Source of the DNA: Paenibacillus sp. VTT E-133291
GTDB lineage: Bacteria > Bacillota > Bacilli > Paenibacillales > Paenibacillaceae
Reading direction: 5' to 3'
DNA: 64,000 nt
Assembly: GCF_002264395.1 (NCBI RefSeq)
Contig: NZ_NFVA01000024.1
Coordinates: 1-64,000, forward strand
This document shows positions 45,172-53,861 of this stretch, one piece after another. The position numbers were made by a program, and so were the translations under genes. The notes beneath the pieces are model-generated. The model was not told where the DNA came from, did no database searches, and worked only from the letters and a program-made list of their open reading frames with translations. Each line of letters opens with the position of its first letter. Within the stretch, counting starts at the first letter, position 1.

Positions 45172-45786
45172 TTAACGGTAGGCAACTTCAGAGAACATGT
45201 TCGTCACTTTATACCAGAGCCAACTTACCGCTTGGTCTATGCTTTTGACTTGCCCGGAAATATGAGCTGTTGAAGCCTGATACAGAGAACCGTCAATGAC
45301 TGTTACGTTGCCGTTCACTTCCCCATATACCTGTGCTTTACCATTCTCTATGGTAAGGTCACCGGTAATAATCTTGCCGGAAGGTACGATTACAGTATCC
45401 CCTTTGATGACCACTTGATCCAGATCTGCACCTCTAACTACAAGTTGTCTATCTGGACTCCAAAAGGTTACGGAGCTCATCAGCATTACGACTAGAAACA
45501 GAGATGCCGCTGTAAGTGCAGGGTGTCTCTTGATCCAGGTAACAAAAGCATTTTCTTTCTTGGTCTTTGGCAATGAACTCATTATCCGGCTCACAAGATC
45601 ATCTGAGGCAACAGGATTCTGATGCATTAGGGAGAACATCAACATATCTGTCTGTTCTAATTCTTTAAACTTTGCACGGCAATCTGGACAGGATAGAAGA
45701 TGCTCCTTCAATTCCCTCTGCTGCTGATCGGGCAAGTCGTCATCCAAGTAGTCGTGCATCATAGAGACGGCCAGTTTGCATTCCAT
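45172..45786 (-). CDS. rsiW: RsiW-like anti-sigma factor
   Basis: The protein has 204 residues from the ATG at 45786 (AAAGGA nine bases upstream), which is better than the ATG at 45804. The zinc-binding anti-sigma domain reads ELKEHLLSCPDCRAKF, the HxxxCxxC motif that holds a group-IV sigma factor. A single membrane helix (LTAASLFLVVMLMSSVTFW) follows, then an external strand-rich domain (VIKGDTVIVPSGKIITGDLT) resembling polymer-forming cytoskeletal repeats. Regulated proteolysis of such proteins frees the sigma factor during envelope stress. Confidence 0.88.
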   Translation of the reverse strand: MECKLAVSMMHDYLDDDLPDQQQRELKEHLLSCPDCRAKFKELEQTDMLMFSLMHQNPVASDDLVSRIMSSLPKTKKENAFVTWIKRHPALTAASLFLVVMLMSSVTFWSPDRQLVVRGADLDQVVIKGDTVIVPSGKIITGDLTIENGKAQVYGEVNGNVTVIDGSLYQASTAHISGQVKSIDQAVSWLWYKVTNMFSEVAYR

Positions 45787-45907
45787 AGGAGCCAATCCTT
45801 TCATGAGTGCTATTTAATTATCCTAAGACAAAGGGTCAGGACACATAAGACTTGCTTAACTTACATACGTCGCTCTCCCAAAGATGTTTCATAAAAAAAA
45901 TCTATTT

Positions 45908-46474
45908 TTACATTTTAGGGCCTAATTTTTTACGTAAAAACTCACGACCTCTGTGTACACGCGTCTTAATCGTGGTTACAGGCATGTCGAGCACATCACT
46001 TATTTCCTGAAGCGATAAATCCTGCAGGTATCTAAGAATCATCACAGACCTGTATTTCACAGGCAGACTGTCAATGGCCTCGTAGATTAGCCCCTGTGTC
46101 TCAGAGAGCAGTAATTCGGTCTCAGGTGTTACATTATCACTTGGAATCAACGAATAGCCGTCAAGGCCCTCCTGATCGTTCATATCTGCATCGAGCGAAT
46201 AGGTTGGTTTCCGTTTGCGTAATCTATCAATACAGAGGTTCGTTCCAATCCGATAAATCCAGGTAGAGAACTTCTGTTTGTCATCATACCGATCCAAGTT
46301 TCTATACACGCGCAAAAAGGTCTCCTGAACAATATCCTCCGCCTCATGGCGATTGTTCAGCATCCGGTACGCCAGATGATATATTTTGTCTTTATATAGT
46401 TCCACAAGCTCGGCAAATGCTCTTTGGTCGCCTTTTAAGGCGAGCTTTGTCAATCTGCCTTCCAAATTCTCCAC
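45908..46474 (-). CDS. sigW: SigW-type ECF sigma factor
   Basis: The protein has 188 residues, starting at GTG seven bases after GGGGGAG. Region 2 is AYRMLNNRHEAEDIVQETFLRVYRNLDRY with the core- and -10-binding helices; region 4 is SLPVKYRSVMILRYLQDLSLQEISDVLDMPVTTIKTRVHRGREFL. Position next to an rsiW-like gene and the cdaA-glmM-glmS cluster matches SigW of Bacillales, which controls envelope-stress and antibiotic-resistance genes. Confidence 0.93.
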   Translation of the reverse strand: MENLEGRLTKLALKGDQRAFAELVELYKDKIYHLAYRMLNNRHEAEDIVQETFLRVYRNLDRYDDKQKFSTWIYRIGTNLCIDRLRKRKPTYSLDADMNDQEGLDGYSLIPSDNVTPETELLLSETQGLIYEAIDSLPVKYRSVMILRYLQDLSLQEISDVLDMPVTTIKTRVHRGREFLRKKLGPKM

Positions 46475-46663
46475 CTGTTAACTCCCCCAGACTTGCCGCC
46501 CTTGGTATTTATTTTCAAATATCCACGGTACAAGCAATTAAATCGTAATTCAAGTTTGTGTAAAAATCAAGGATTGTATTGTAACCTTCTCTGTAAACTG
46601 AGTTAATTTCTAGGAATAAAAGATAGGGTGAATACAATGACATTCCTAAGAATGTTGGACTTT

Positions 46664-46738
46664 CGGTCGCTGTTATCCTCTGATTTCCTGATTATAAACC
46701 GCATATAGCGGTCGAAATCTGAGGATAAAGGCGATCGC
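46664..46738. repeat. Long imperfect inverted repeat
   Basis: The arms CGGTCGCTGTTATCCTCTGA/TTTC and GAAATC/TGAGGATAAAGGCGATCG pair over about 24 bp with a few mismatches around a 26-nt loop. The shape suggests a dispersed, MITE- or REP-like element or a structured RNA. Confidence 0.6.
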
Positions 46739-47095
46739 ATTCGCTCCTACAGTTCCAAAATTCTTCTCCATGCCCTCTTTCACCCGAATTTATTATTCTT
46801 ATCATTTCCCTCGGACTACATCTCGGTTACATCGGTGGTGCAAGAAAGATCAATATTGGGCAAAGCACCACAATATTTTTCAGGACAAAAGAATCACTTC
46901 GCAGCATAATATTTAGTTTTATGAGCAAAGTAACTCGTATTAGGCAACAAAATCATCCCGTCGGTTGAATAGGCTTCTGTTAGTTTAAATTTGTCGCATA
47001 TGGAGCAGACATTGTTGTACTTTCCGCAGGGTTTTCGGTGATTTGGCGTGTATGGACTCCAATGTAGGTTGAGGATTTCATTTTGATGGAACGAG

Positions 47096-47282
47096 TTATA
47101 GGGAAAACCTCCCTATAAATTAGGTCACAGCTGTTTTATGACCAAGTTATAAGGAATTTCTCCCTGTATATTGGCCAAATTCAATTAATTACACCAAGTT
47201 CAGCTGATATAAAGGGAACAATTCCCTATATTTTATCGAAATGACCTTATAATACCGATTTACGGGTAATAATTCCCTTTAA
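47096..47282. repeat. Series of four degenerate hairpin units, about 50-60 bp apart
   Basis: Units centre near 47107 (TTATAGGGA..TCCCTATAA), 47158 (TTATAAGGA..TCCCTGTATA), 47221 (ATATAAAGGGA..TCCCTATAT) and 47270 (TTTACGGGT..TTCCCTTTAA). Each is a short A/T-rich stem closed by GGGA/TCCC, and a GGTC/GGCC/GACC-like word follows each unit. Confidence 0.6.
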
Positions 47283-47580
47283 TTCAGCATTTTGACCCTA
47301 AAGCAGAGAAATATGAAACTTAAAAATGTTAATGTGTGCGAGCAGACAGTAATTCCTATAAAGAAGCAAACAAACACGGGCTCCGGCGCTCCTTTTGTGT
47401 ATCCTTTGCACACATTCATGGCAAAGTCCATAACGTGTGTGCCATAGCGCATCGCTTTATTTCGGTCTATAATGCTTCTTATGAAGAATATTGGTCAGAT
47501 GATGACCGTGCATTTCCATGAATCCATGAAAGTAATCTTTTAGAATCTGCCGGATACTGCATAATTTCCTATACAAGCAC

Positions 47581-47613
47581 AAAAAGTCCGCCCTAATAAA
47601 GGGCGGACTTTTT
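47581..47613. terminator. Strong terminator of ppc (bidirectional shape)
   Basis: AAAAAGTCCGCCCT pairs with AGGGCGGACTTTTT around a short AATAA-like loop. It lies 15 bp past the ppc stop. Confidence 0.85.
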
Positions 47614-47627
47614 GTGTTAAGACTATA

Positions 47628-50420
47628 TCAGCCGGTATTCCGAAGACCAGCGGCAATGCCATTGATGGTAAGCAATACTTCGCGGAGCAACTCGCTATCG
47701 TCTCCATCGACTTCACGGAGCGCTCTAAGCTCAGATAGCAACTGAACCTGCAAGTAGCTAAGTGGATCAACGTAAGGATTGCGGAGTCTGATCGACTCCT
47801 GAATCACAGGGACGTTATCCAGAATATCCTGCTGGCCAGTAATCTTCAGGATCAGCTCAGAGGTCAGTTTGAATTCATCTTCAATCTGGCCAAAGATCCG
47901 TTGACGCGCTTCCTCGTTCTTGCCCATGCTGGCGTATTCCTTAGCAATGATCAAGTCTGCTTTTGAGATAGCCATTTGCAGCGTATCTATCAGTGTAGTA
48001 AAGAATGAGAAGTTCTCATACATATGCTGCATAATCTTCAGATTCTCTTCCTTACCCTCATAGAAACTCTGCAGTCCGGTTCCAGCAGCATACCATGCAG
48101 GAAGCAAATAACGGCTTTGTGTCCATGCAAATACCCACGGAATGGCACGCAAGTCTTCAAAGCGGTCACTGTTCTTCCGTTTAGAAGGACGTGAACCAAT
48201 GTTAAGCTCTCCAACCTCAGGCAGAGGTGTTGATTCTTTGAAGTACGTCAGGAAGTCCGGATCACGGAAAATCAAATCCTGATATTTGTGAAGCGAAACT
48301 TCAGAGATACGGGCAACAATCTCATCCCACTTCTCTTCATATAGATCCGCTTGCGGAATTCTTGCATTAATCGCTGCAGTCACAAGCGCAGATGTCGCTT
48401 GCTCTAGACTGCGGTAAGCAATCCCTTGCATTGAATAGCGGGAGGAGATAACTTCTCCCTGCTCTGTGATCTTAATCCCGCCGCCAATCGTTGAGGCTGG
48501 CTGAGCAAGAATGCTGCGGTTAAGCGGCATGCCACCACGTCCGAGCGCTCCACCACGTCCGTGGAAGAACTTCAGCTTGATTCCGAACTTATCGGCTGTA
48601 GCTGTAATCTCTTTCAGAGCAACACGCAGTTCCCAGTTCGCAGTGACCACACCGCCATCTTTGTTACTATCTGAATATCCAAGCATGATTTCCTGCAAAT
48701 CATTCATTGCTCTTACTGCATCACGGTAGATAGGCATGCTGAGCAATCTATTCATAATTTGTGGGGCTTCATGCAAATCATCAATCGTTTCAAAAAGTGG
48801 CACAGCTTGCAGCGTGCATACGACAGTACCGTCGTTATCTTTGCGGAATAGTCCTACCTCTTTGGAGAAGACCATAACCTCCAGAATGTCGCTTGCCGCT
48901 TCTGCCATACTGATCAGGTAACTGGTGATACACTGTTTGCCGTACTCTTCTTGCGAAGCAAAGATCGTCCGGTACACAGCAAGACATTCCTCAGTTCCCT
49001 CACTATACGTCTGATAAGAAGAAGTGATTGGACGTGGATCATTCAACAGCTTCTCCAGCAGCTCAATCTTCTCATTCTCAGACAGTTTGGAGTAGTCCGG
49101 TGTAATATTCATTTTCGCCAGAATTTCAGTCATGGCATTCTCATGTTCTTGACTGTGCTGACGCACATCAAGTGTCGCCGTATGGAAACCGAACAGCTCC
49201 ACTTGGCGGATCAATTTCTTAATATAAGTGTCGGCCACATAATCGGCATAGTGATGCCGTAAGCTGCGGTCAATCACGTTCAAATCATCGATAAACTCTT
49301 CAGGTGTAGAATAACGCTCAGGAGTATCTTTTTTCTCATCATCCAGAACATTTTGTGTCTTGGAGATCATATAGCTAAGTTTAATACGGTAAGGTTCATT
49401 GTCATTGCGCCATTCTTCCATCTTGCCAAGATTAATGATCTCACGATCAGCTTCAATGGATGCGGCTAGCTCAGGCGTCACCTTAACAATACTTGTGCTA
49501 AAGCTTAGATATTTCATGAGTTCACGCATAATCCGTTGATATTCCCGAATCGCCAGCTTACGCTGCATGCGCAAGGTCTGTGAAGTAACTGTAGAAGTTA
49601 CCGAAGGGTTACCGTCACGGTCTCCACCAATCCATGAGCCAAAACGCAAGTAGGTTGGTACATGCCAATTCTGCCCTGGGTAGTATTTACTGAGACAACG
49701 TTCAAGTTCCTGATAAACATCGGGCAATACATGGAAGATCGTCTCATGGAAATAGTACATCCCATTACGTACTTCATCTAGTACGGTAGGCTTACGGTCA
49801 CGCAGTTCATCCGTTTGCCATAGCGTAATCACTTCATTTAATAGCTTCTCACGGAGCTGTTCACGCTCCCGGAAGGTTAAGGTAGGGTTATCCAGACCCA
49901 TAACATCATCAGATATCCGCTTATGAATATCGAGAATAGCACGGCGCATAGCTTCCGTTGGATGTGCCGTCATTACAAGTTCCAGAGATAATCCTGCAAT
50001 AATCTCGTTAACTTCCTCATGAGAGAAATCACGTTCACGAAGCTCTTTTATCGCGCTTTCTATAGAACCGGGTTGGACTGTCTCCCCAGCTGAACGTTCA
50101 TAATCACGTTTGCGGCGAATCCGATGGTTCTGTTCGGCAATATTCACGAGCTGAAAATAAATAGCAAACGCTCTTATTACCTGATGACGGTTCTCTGGAT
50201 CCAAAGAATTGATTAACTCCTTAAATTCACTGTGCAGTTCAGGTAAAAATAGTGAGCGCAGCGATTTACTGGTTTCGCGAATTTTCTCCACGATCTCTAG
50301 TAGTTCGTTACCGCCTTGGTGAACCAAGACCTCTCCTAAAATGTTCCCCAAGAACCGTACGTCCCGTCGCAGCAGATTGTTAGAGTTGCTTTTGCTGACG
50401 GTAGTCGTAAGTTCGGTCAT
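47628..50420 (-). CDS. ppc: Phosphoenolpyruvate carboxylase
   Basis: This 930-residue enzyme adds bicarbonate to phosphoenolpyruvate to make oxaloacetate, refilling the TCA cycle. Signatures: LVMTAHPTEAMRRAIL (catalytic His), FGSWIGGDRDGNPSVT, MLGYSDSNKDGGVVTANW and FFHGRGGALGRGGMPLN (Arg-rich active loop). The C-terminus ends INGIAAGLRNTG, the conserved tail that shapes the active site. ATG after GGGGGGAG. It is a single-gene unit with its own terminator. Confidence 0.97.
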   Translation of the reverse strand: MTELTTTVSKSNSNNLLRRDVRFLGNILGEVLVHQGGNELLEIVEKIRETSKSLRSLFLPELHSEFKELINSLDPENRHQVIRAFAIYFQLVNIAEQNHRIRRKRDYERSAGETVQPGSIESAIKELRERDFSHEEVNEIIAGLSLELVMTAHPTEAMRRAILDIHKRISDDVMGLDNPTLTFREREQLREKLLNEVITLWQTDELRDRKPTVLDEVRNGMYYFHETIFHVLPDVYQELERCLSKYYPGQNWHVPTYLRFGSWIGGDRDGNPSVTSTVTSQTLRMQRKLAIREYQRIMRELMKYLSFSTSIVKVTPELAASIEADREIINLGKMEEWRNDNEPYRIKLSYMISKTQNVLDDEKKDTPERYSTPEEFIDDLNVIDRSLRHHYADYVADTYIKKLIRQVELFGFHTATLDVRQHSQEHENAMTEILAKMNITPDYSKLSENEKIELLEKLLNDPRPITSSYQTYSEGTEECLAVYRTIFASQEEYGKQCITSYLISMAEAASDILEVMVFSKEVGLFRKDNDGTVVCTLQAVPLFETIDDLHEAPQIMNRLLSMPIYRDAVRAMNDLQEIMLGYSDSNKDGGVVTANWELRVALKEITATADKFGIKLKFFHGRGGALGRGGMPLNRSILAQPASTIGGGIKITEQGEVISSRYSMQGIAYRSLEQATSALVTAAINARIPQADLYEEKWDEIVARISEVSLHKYQDLIFRDPDFLTYFKESTPLPEVGELNIGSRPSKRKNSDRFEDLRAIPWVFAWTQSRYLLPAWYAAGTGLQSFYEGKEENLKIMQHMYENFSFFTTLIDTLQMAISKADLIIAKEYASMGKNEEARQRIFGQIEDEFKLTSELILKITGQQDILDNVPVIQESIRLRNPYVDPLSYLQVQLLSELRALREVDGDDSELLREVLLTINGIAAGLRNTG

Positions 50421-50656
50421 GCTGCTCCCCCCATTCTCTTCCGGATCAATGTGTTAATTATTGTCTGTCTAAAAATCGCCTATTAAAGCTTTCCTCATAT
50501 CATACAATAAAACTGCGTGAAAATCTCCAACTATTTTGCGCTGTAAAGCGACACAGCATCTAAGATTATACACCAATTTCTCAATTTATACAGTCCTTAT
50601 ATTTTATGTATTCTTTCTTATATATAATGGCTCTAGCATACCTTCATTATGTGTAT

Positions 50657-51550
50657 TTAAATACGGAGCGTTCGAATCTGATCGATGAACAGGCCAATAA
50701 GCGGAGAATAATGACGATCACGGTTATACGAATAATAAATATGTCTTTGAAAATTATAATCTGGAATGGTGCGCATTAGCAATCTTCCTCTGGCTACTTC
50801 ATCCTCCACAGCAAGACGCGATATAAACGAAACGTACCTTCCACTCATAAGCGATTGCTTTATGGCCTCCAGTGAATCCAGTAAAATATAGGTCCTCGGC
50901 TCATTCCCCTCCCGCTCAAACCATTTATCCGTCAGTTGGCGTGTACTTGATTCCTTGTCATGTAATATAAAACTCGCTGAAGCAATCATAGCCGGGTTTA
51001 GATTAGAAAACGAAGCAAATTCATGAGATGGCGCAAATACAAGCACGAGTTCGTCCTCACACAAGGCTTGAGTATGCAAATCAGGCAGATAAAAAGATTC
51101 TGTAGACAAAATACCAAGGTCAATCTCATGGCTAGCCAGCATTTCTTTGATTACAGGGGAAGGCTTAACCGATAAAGAGATCGTAATCCCCGGATGTTGT
51201 TCTCCAAACAGCCCCAATATTTTTGGAAGAATATAAGTAGCTGGAACGTAACTCGCACCAATCTTAAGCGTTCCGCGACCCGCCTGACTGAACTCTTTTA
51301 CAACCCGCTCCGCTTCTGCAGCGAGTGCATTGATTTTAGTTGCATAATGAAGAAACGCTTTTCCACTCTCCGTAAGAATCATTTTATCCATTCTGGATTC
51401 AAATAACTTCTCCCCCAATTGCTGCTCTAAATTCTTCAAATGGTACGTAACAGTGGGCTGCTTCAGTCCGAGTTTATCGGCTACTGTAGTTATTTTCTTA
51501 TGTTTATTTAGCAGTTCTACGATTTCCAGCTTGATTAAATTAAGGTTCAT
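50657..51550 (-). CDS. LysR-family transcriptional regulator
   Basis: The protein has 297 residues. The N-terminal helix-turn-helix (KKITTVADKLGLKQPTVTYH followed by LKNLEQQLGEKLFE) is typical LysR; the remainder is the two-lobed effector-binding domain (GTLKIGASYVPATYILPKIL). It is divergent from, and 167 bp away from, the iron-type ABC operon, so it is the probable regulator of that operon. Effector unknown. ATG with GGAG upstream. Confidence 0.92.
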   Translation of the reverse strand: MNLNLIKLEIVELLNKHKKITTVADKLGLKQPTVTYHLKNLEQQLGEKLFESRMDKMILTESGKAFLHYATKINALAAEAERVVKEFSQAGRGTLKIGASYVPATYILPKILGLFGEQHPGITISLSVKPSPVIKEMLASHEIDLGILSTESFYLPDLHTQALCEDELVLVFAPSHEFASFSNLNPAMIASASFILHDKESSTRQLTDKWFEREGNEPRTYILLDSLEAIKQSLMSGRYVSFISRLAVEDEVARGRLLMRTIPDYNFQRHIYYSYNRDRHYSPLIGLFIDQIRTLRI

Positions 51551-51717
51551 TTTTCTCCACTCCCTCGCCTATTCCCTAAACGGTACCATAGAAGAATTCT
51601 ATGAATGTTAAAATAAATCGGCAAAAAAGTTAATATCACAGTTACATTCAGCAAATATAGCGGGAATTCTTTACCTTTACACTAAGAACAAGCTTAAGAA
51701 CAGGCAGGTAGATAGAG

Positions 51718-52686
51718 ATGAAGGAAATTACAATCCACAGTTTGGAAAAGAAATTCGGAGATGTGCATGCTTTGAAGGCGGCAGATCTGAAGATTCCCGC
51801 TGGAAGCTTTACGACATTACTCGGTCCTTCAGGTTGTGGAAAGACGACACTACTCCGTCTGATTGCTGGGCTAGAAACACCGGATGCGGGAGAAATCCTA
51901 ATGGATGAGGAGTTTATCTTCTCAGGCAACAAAAGAATTAGTCGCCCGATCCATAGCCGCAACTTTGGCATGGTCTTTCAAGATTTCGCACTCTGGCCGC
52001 ATCTGACTGTCTTCGAGAATGTCGCCTTCGGACTTCGAGCCTCTAAGCAGAAGAAAGATTTACGGATTAGGGTTCAGCAAGCCCTTCGTTCTGTAAAGCT
52101 GGAAGGACTCGAGCTACGCTTTCCCCATCAGCTGTCCGGTGGACAACAGCAGCGGGTTGCTTTTGCCAGAGCTGTAGTTACTAGACCCCAGCTCGTATTG
52201 TTCGATGAGCCTTTAAGTGCGCTGGATGCGGTCTTGCGAGATGAAATGAGGCTGGAGTTAACCTCCTTGGTGAGGAACATGGGCATTACCGCTTTATATG
52301 TTACCCATGATCAAACCGAGGCGATGTCTATGTCAGATGAAGTGGTCGTTATGCAGGGCGGCACGATTTTACAAACAGGCTCTCCTGAGGAGATTTATCA
52401 GAAACCAAATCATCCCTTTGTAGCTCATTTTATTGGAAAATCCAACTGGATCGTTCCTGATAAGCAAATGCTTCGTCCGGAACATTTACGTTGGTCTCAG
52501 GAGGATGCTTCCTCTCTACCTTTTACAGGGACTATTCGACATGTGAGCTATATGGGTGACCGTTATGAAGTCATTCTGGACATGGAGAATGGAATCACTT
52601 GGACCGCTTATCATGATCAACGTTTACCTGTTGGAGAAACGATCCAGATCTATGCTTCTCAGCATCAGATCCATCATCTGAATTAA
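51718..52686 (+). CDS. Ferric iron-type (FbpC/AfuC-like) ABC transporter ATP-binding protein
   Basis: The protein has 322 residues. Walker A LLGPSGCGKTTLLRLIAG, Q-loop MVFQDFALWPHLTV, signature LSGGQQQRVAFARAV, Walker B LVLFDEPLSALDA and switch His VTHDQTE are all present, followed by a TOBE-type C-terminal domain. The enzyme powers import through the two-domain permease encoded downstream. The subgroup (iron, or other small anions such as phosphonate or thiamine-type substrates) is judged from its neighbours. Confidence 0.93.
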   Translation: MKEITIHSLEKKFGDVHALKAADLKIPAGSFTTLLGPSGCGKTTLLRLIAGLETPDAGEILMDEEFIFSGNKRISRPIHSRNFGMVFQDFALWPHLTVFENVAFGLRASKQKKDLRIRVQQALRSVKLEGLELRFPHQLSGGQQQRVAFARAVVTRPQLVLFDEPLSALDAVLRDEMRLELTSLVRNMGITALYVTHDQTEAMSMSDEVVVMQGGTILQTGSPEEIYQKPNHPFVAHFIGKSNWIVPDKQMLRPEHLRWSQEDASSLPFTGTIRHVSYMGDRYEVILDMENGITWTAYHDQRLPVGETIQIYASQHQIHHLN

Positions 52687-52693
52687 GCGTCCA

Positions 52694-52731
52694 CTGCATG
52701 GAATAGCTATGTTTAATGCTGTTCCATGCAG
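52694..52731 (+). other. Intercistronic hairpin between ATPase and binding-protein genes
   Basis: CTGCATGGAA pairs perfectly with TTCCATGCAG around an 18-nt loop with inner AGC/GCT pairs. No T-tract follows, so it is more likely an mRNA-processing or stability element giving the binding protein its own level. Confidence 0.55.
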
Positions 52732-52767
52732 CAAGATGCACAAAAAAATATTTGGGAGGCATTCAAA

Positions 52768-53856
52768 TTGAAAGCAATGAATAACACTAAAGGACTTAGC
52801 ACACTTCTTCTAACAACTATAATCGGTGCGAGTTTAGCTGGCTGTAGCTCCTCTAACACGCCTGCAGCTAACGCAAGTAACCCAACTTCAAATGCTAACA
52901 CTACAGCTCAAACTGAAGCACCACAACCAACAGAGAAATCTCTGAGTGGCAATCTTGTTGTCTACAGTGCAGGTCCTGAGGGTCTAGCCAATAAAATTAA
53001 ATCAGGCTTTGAAGCCAAAACCGGTGTTAAGGTCGAAATGTTCCAAGGCACTACCGGAAAAATATTAGCCCGTATGGAAGCTGAGAAGTCCAACCCAGTT
53101 GTCGATGTTGTCGTTCTTGCTTCCCTTCCGTCCATGCAAGGGATGAAGAAAGATGGATTATTACTTCCATATAAAGAGGCGGTTAACGCAGATAAGCTCG
53201 TTAGCGATTGGTCAGACACAGCAGATGGAAATTATTTCAGCTATAGCGCATCCGCACTAGGGATTGTCTACAATACCAAAAAAGTTAGCACACCGCCGAC
53301 CTCATGGGATGACCTCACCAAAGCGGAATGGAAAGGAACCGTTAATATTCCAGACCCTTCGCTATCAGGCTCGGCTCTTGATTTCATGACTGGTTATTTA
53401 AGTGCTAAAGGGGACAGTGGCTGGGATCTTTTTAAACAATATAAAAGCAATGAAGTAGCGATGGCGGGCGCCAATCAAGAGGCACTTGATCCGGTGATTA
53501 CCGGTGCTAAATCCGTCGTTGCCGCAGGTGTAGATTACATGGCTTATAAAGCAAAAGCTGACGGAGAGCCTGTAGATATCGTCTACCCTGCTGAAGGAAC
53601 CGTAATCAGCCCTCGTCCAGCTGCGATTATTAAGACAAGCCCGAATGTAGATAATGCTAAAGCTTTTATCGACTATCTTCTATCCGATGAAGCTCAAGCG
53701 CTTGTTGCCAAAGCTTACTTGCTGCCAGGCAGAACCGATGTGAAAGCAGAGAATCGTGCAAATCTCGAAGAAATTAAGACATTTGATGTGAAATGGGAAT
53801 GGATGAACGAACACAGTGATGAAGTTTCCTCAACATTCACACAAATTTTTAAATAA
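52768..53856 (+). CDS. Iron(III)-type ABC transporter substrate-binding lipoprotein
   Basis: The protein has 362 residues. The start is TTG at 52768, eight bases after GGGAGG; the frame is open further upstream without support. The signal peptide ends in the lipobox SLAGCSS. The mature domain (GNLVVYSAGPEGLANKIKSG, VKVEMFQGTTGKILARMEAE, GTVISPRPAAIIKTSPNVDNAK, KAYLLPGRTDVK) is the FbpA/AfuA type that binds ferric iron or similar small ligands. Iron is the family default; 2-aminoethylphosphonate binders look similar. Confidence 0.9.
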   Translation: MKAMNNTKGLSTLLLTTIIGASLAGCSSSNTPAANASNPTSNANTTAQTEAPQPTEKSLSGNLVVYSAGPEGLANKIKSGFEAKTGVKVEMFQGTTGKILARMEAEKSNPVVDVVVLASLPSMQGMKKDGLLLPYKEAVNADKLVSDWSDTADGNYFSYSASALGIVYNTKKVSTPPTSWDDLTKAEWKGTVNIPDPSLSGSALDFMTGYLSAKGDSGWDLFKQYKSNEVAMAGANQEALDPVITGAKSVVAAGVDYMAYKAKADGEPVDIVYPAEGTVISPRPAAIIKTSPNVDNAKAFIDYLLSDEAQALVAKAYLLPGRTDVKAENRANLEEIKTFDVKWEWMNEHSDEVSSTFTQIFK

Positions 53857-53861
53857 GCGTA

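Larger units (their letters stand above)
46475..47580. other. Long intergenic region between sigW and ppc
   Basis: About 1.1 kb with no credible gene. It contains a long imperfect inverted repeat (46664-46738) and four degenerate hairpin units (47096-47282), described separately, and AT-rich spacer. The sigW promoter should lie in 46500-46620. Confidence 0.5.

Noticed and set aside
47096..47282. Possible CRISPR array
   Set aside because: The units differ too much from each other and are palindromic themselves, spacers are not uniform, and no cas genes are nearby.
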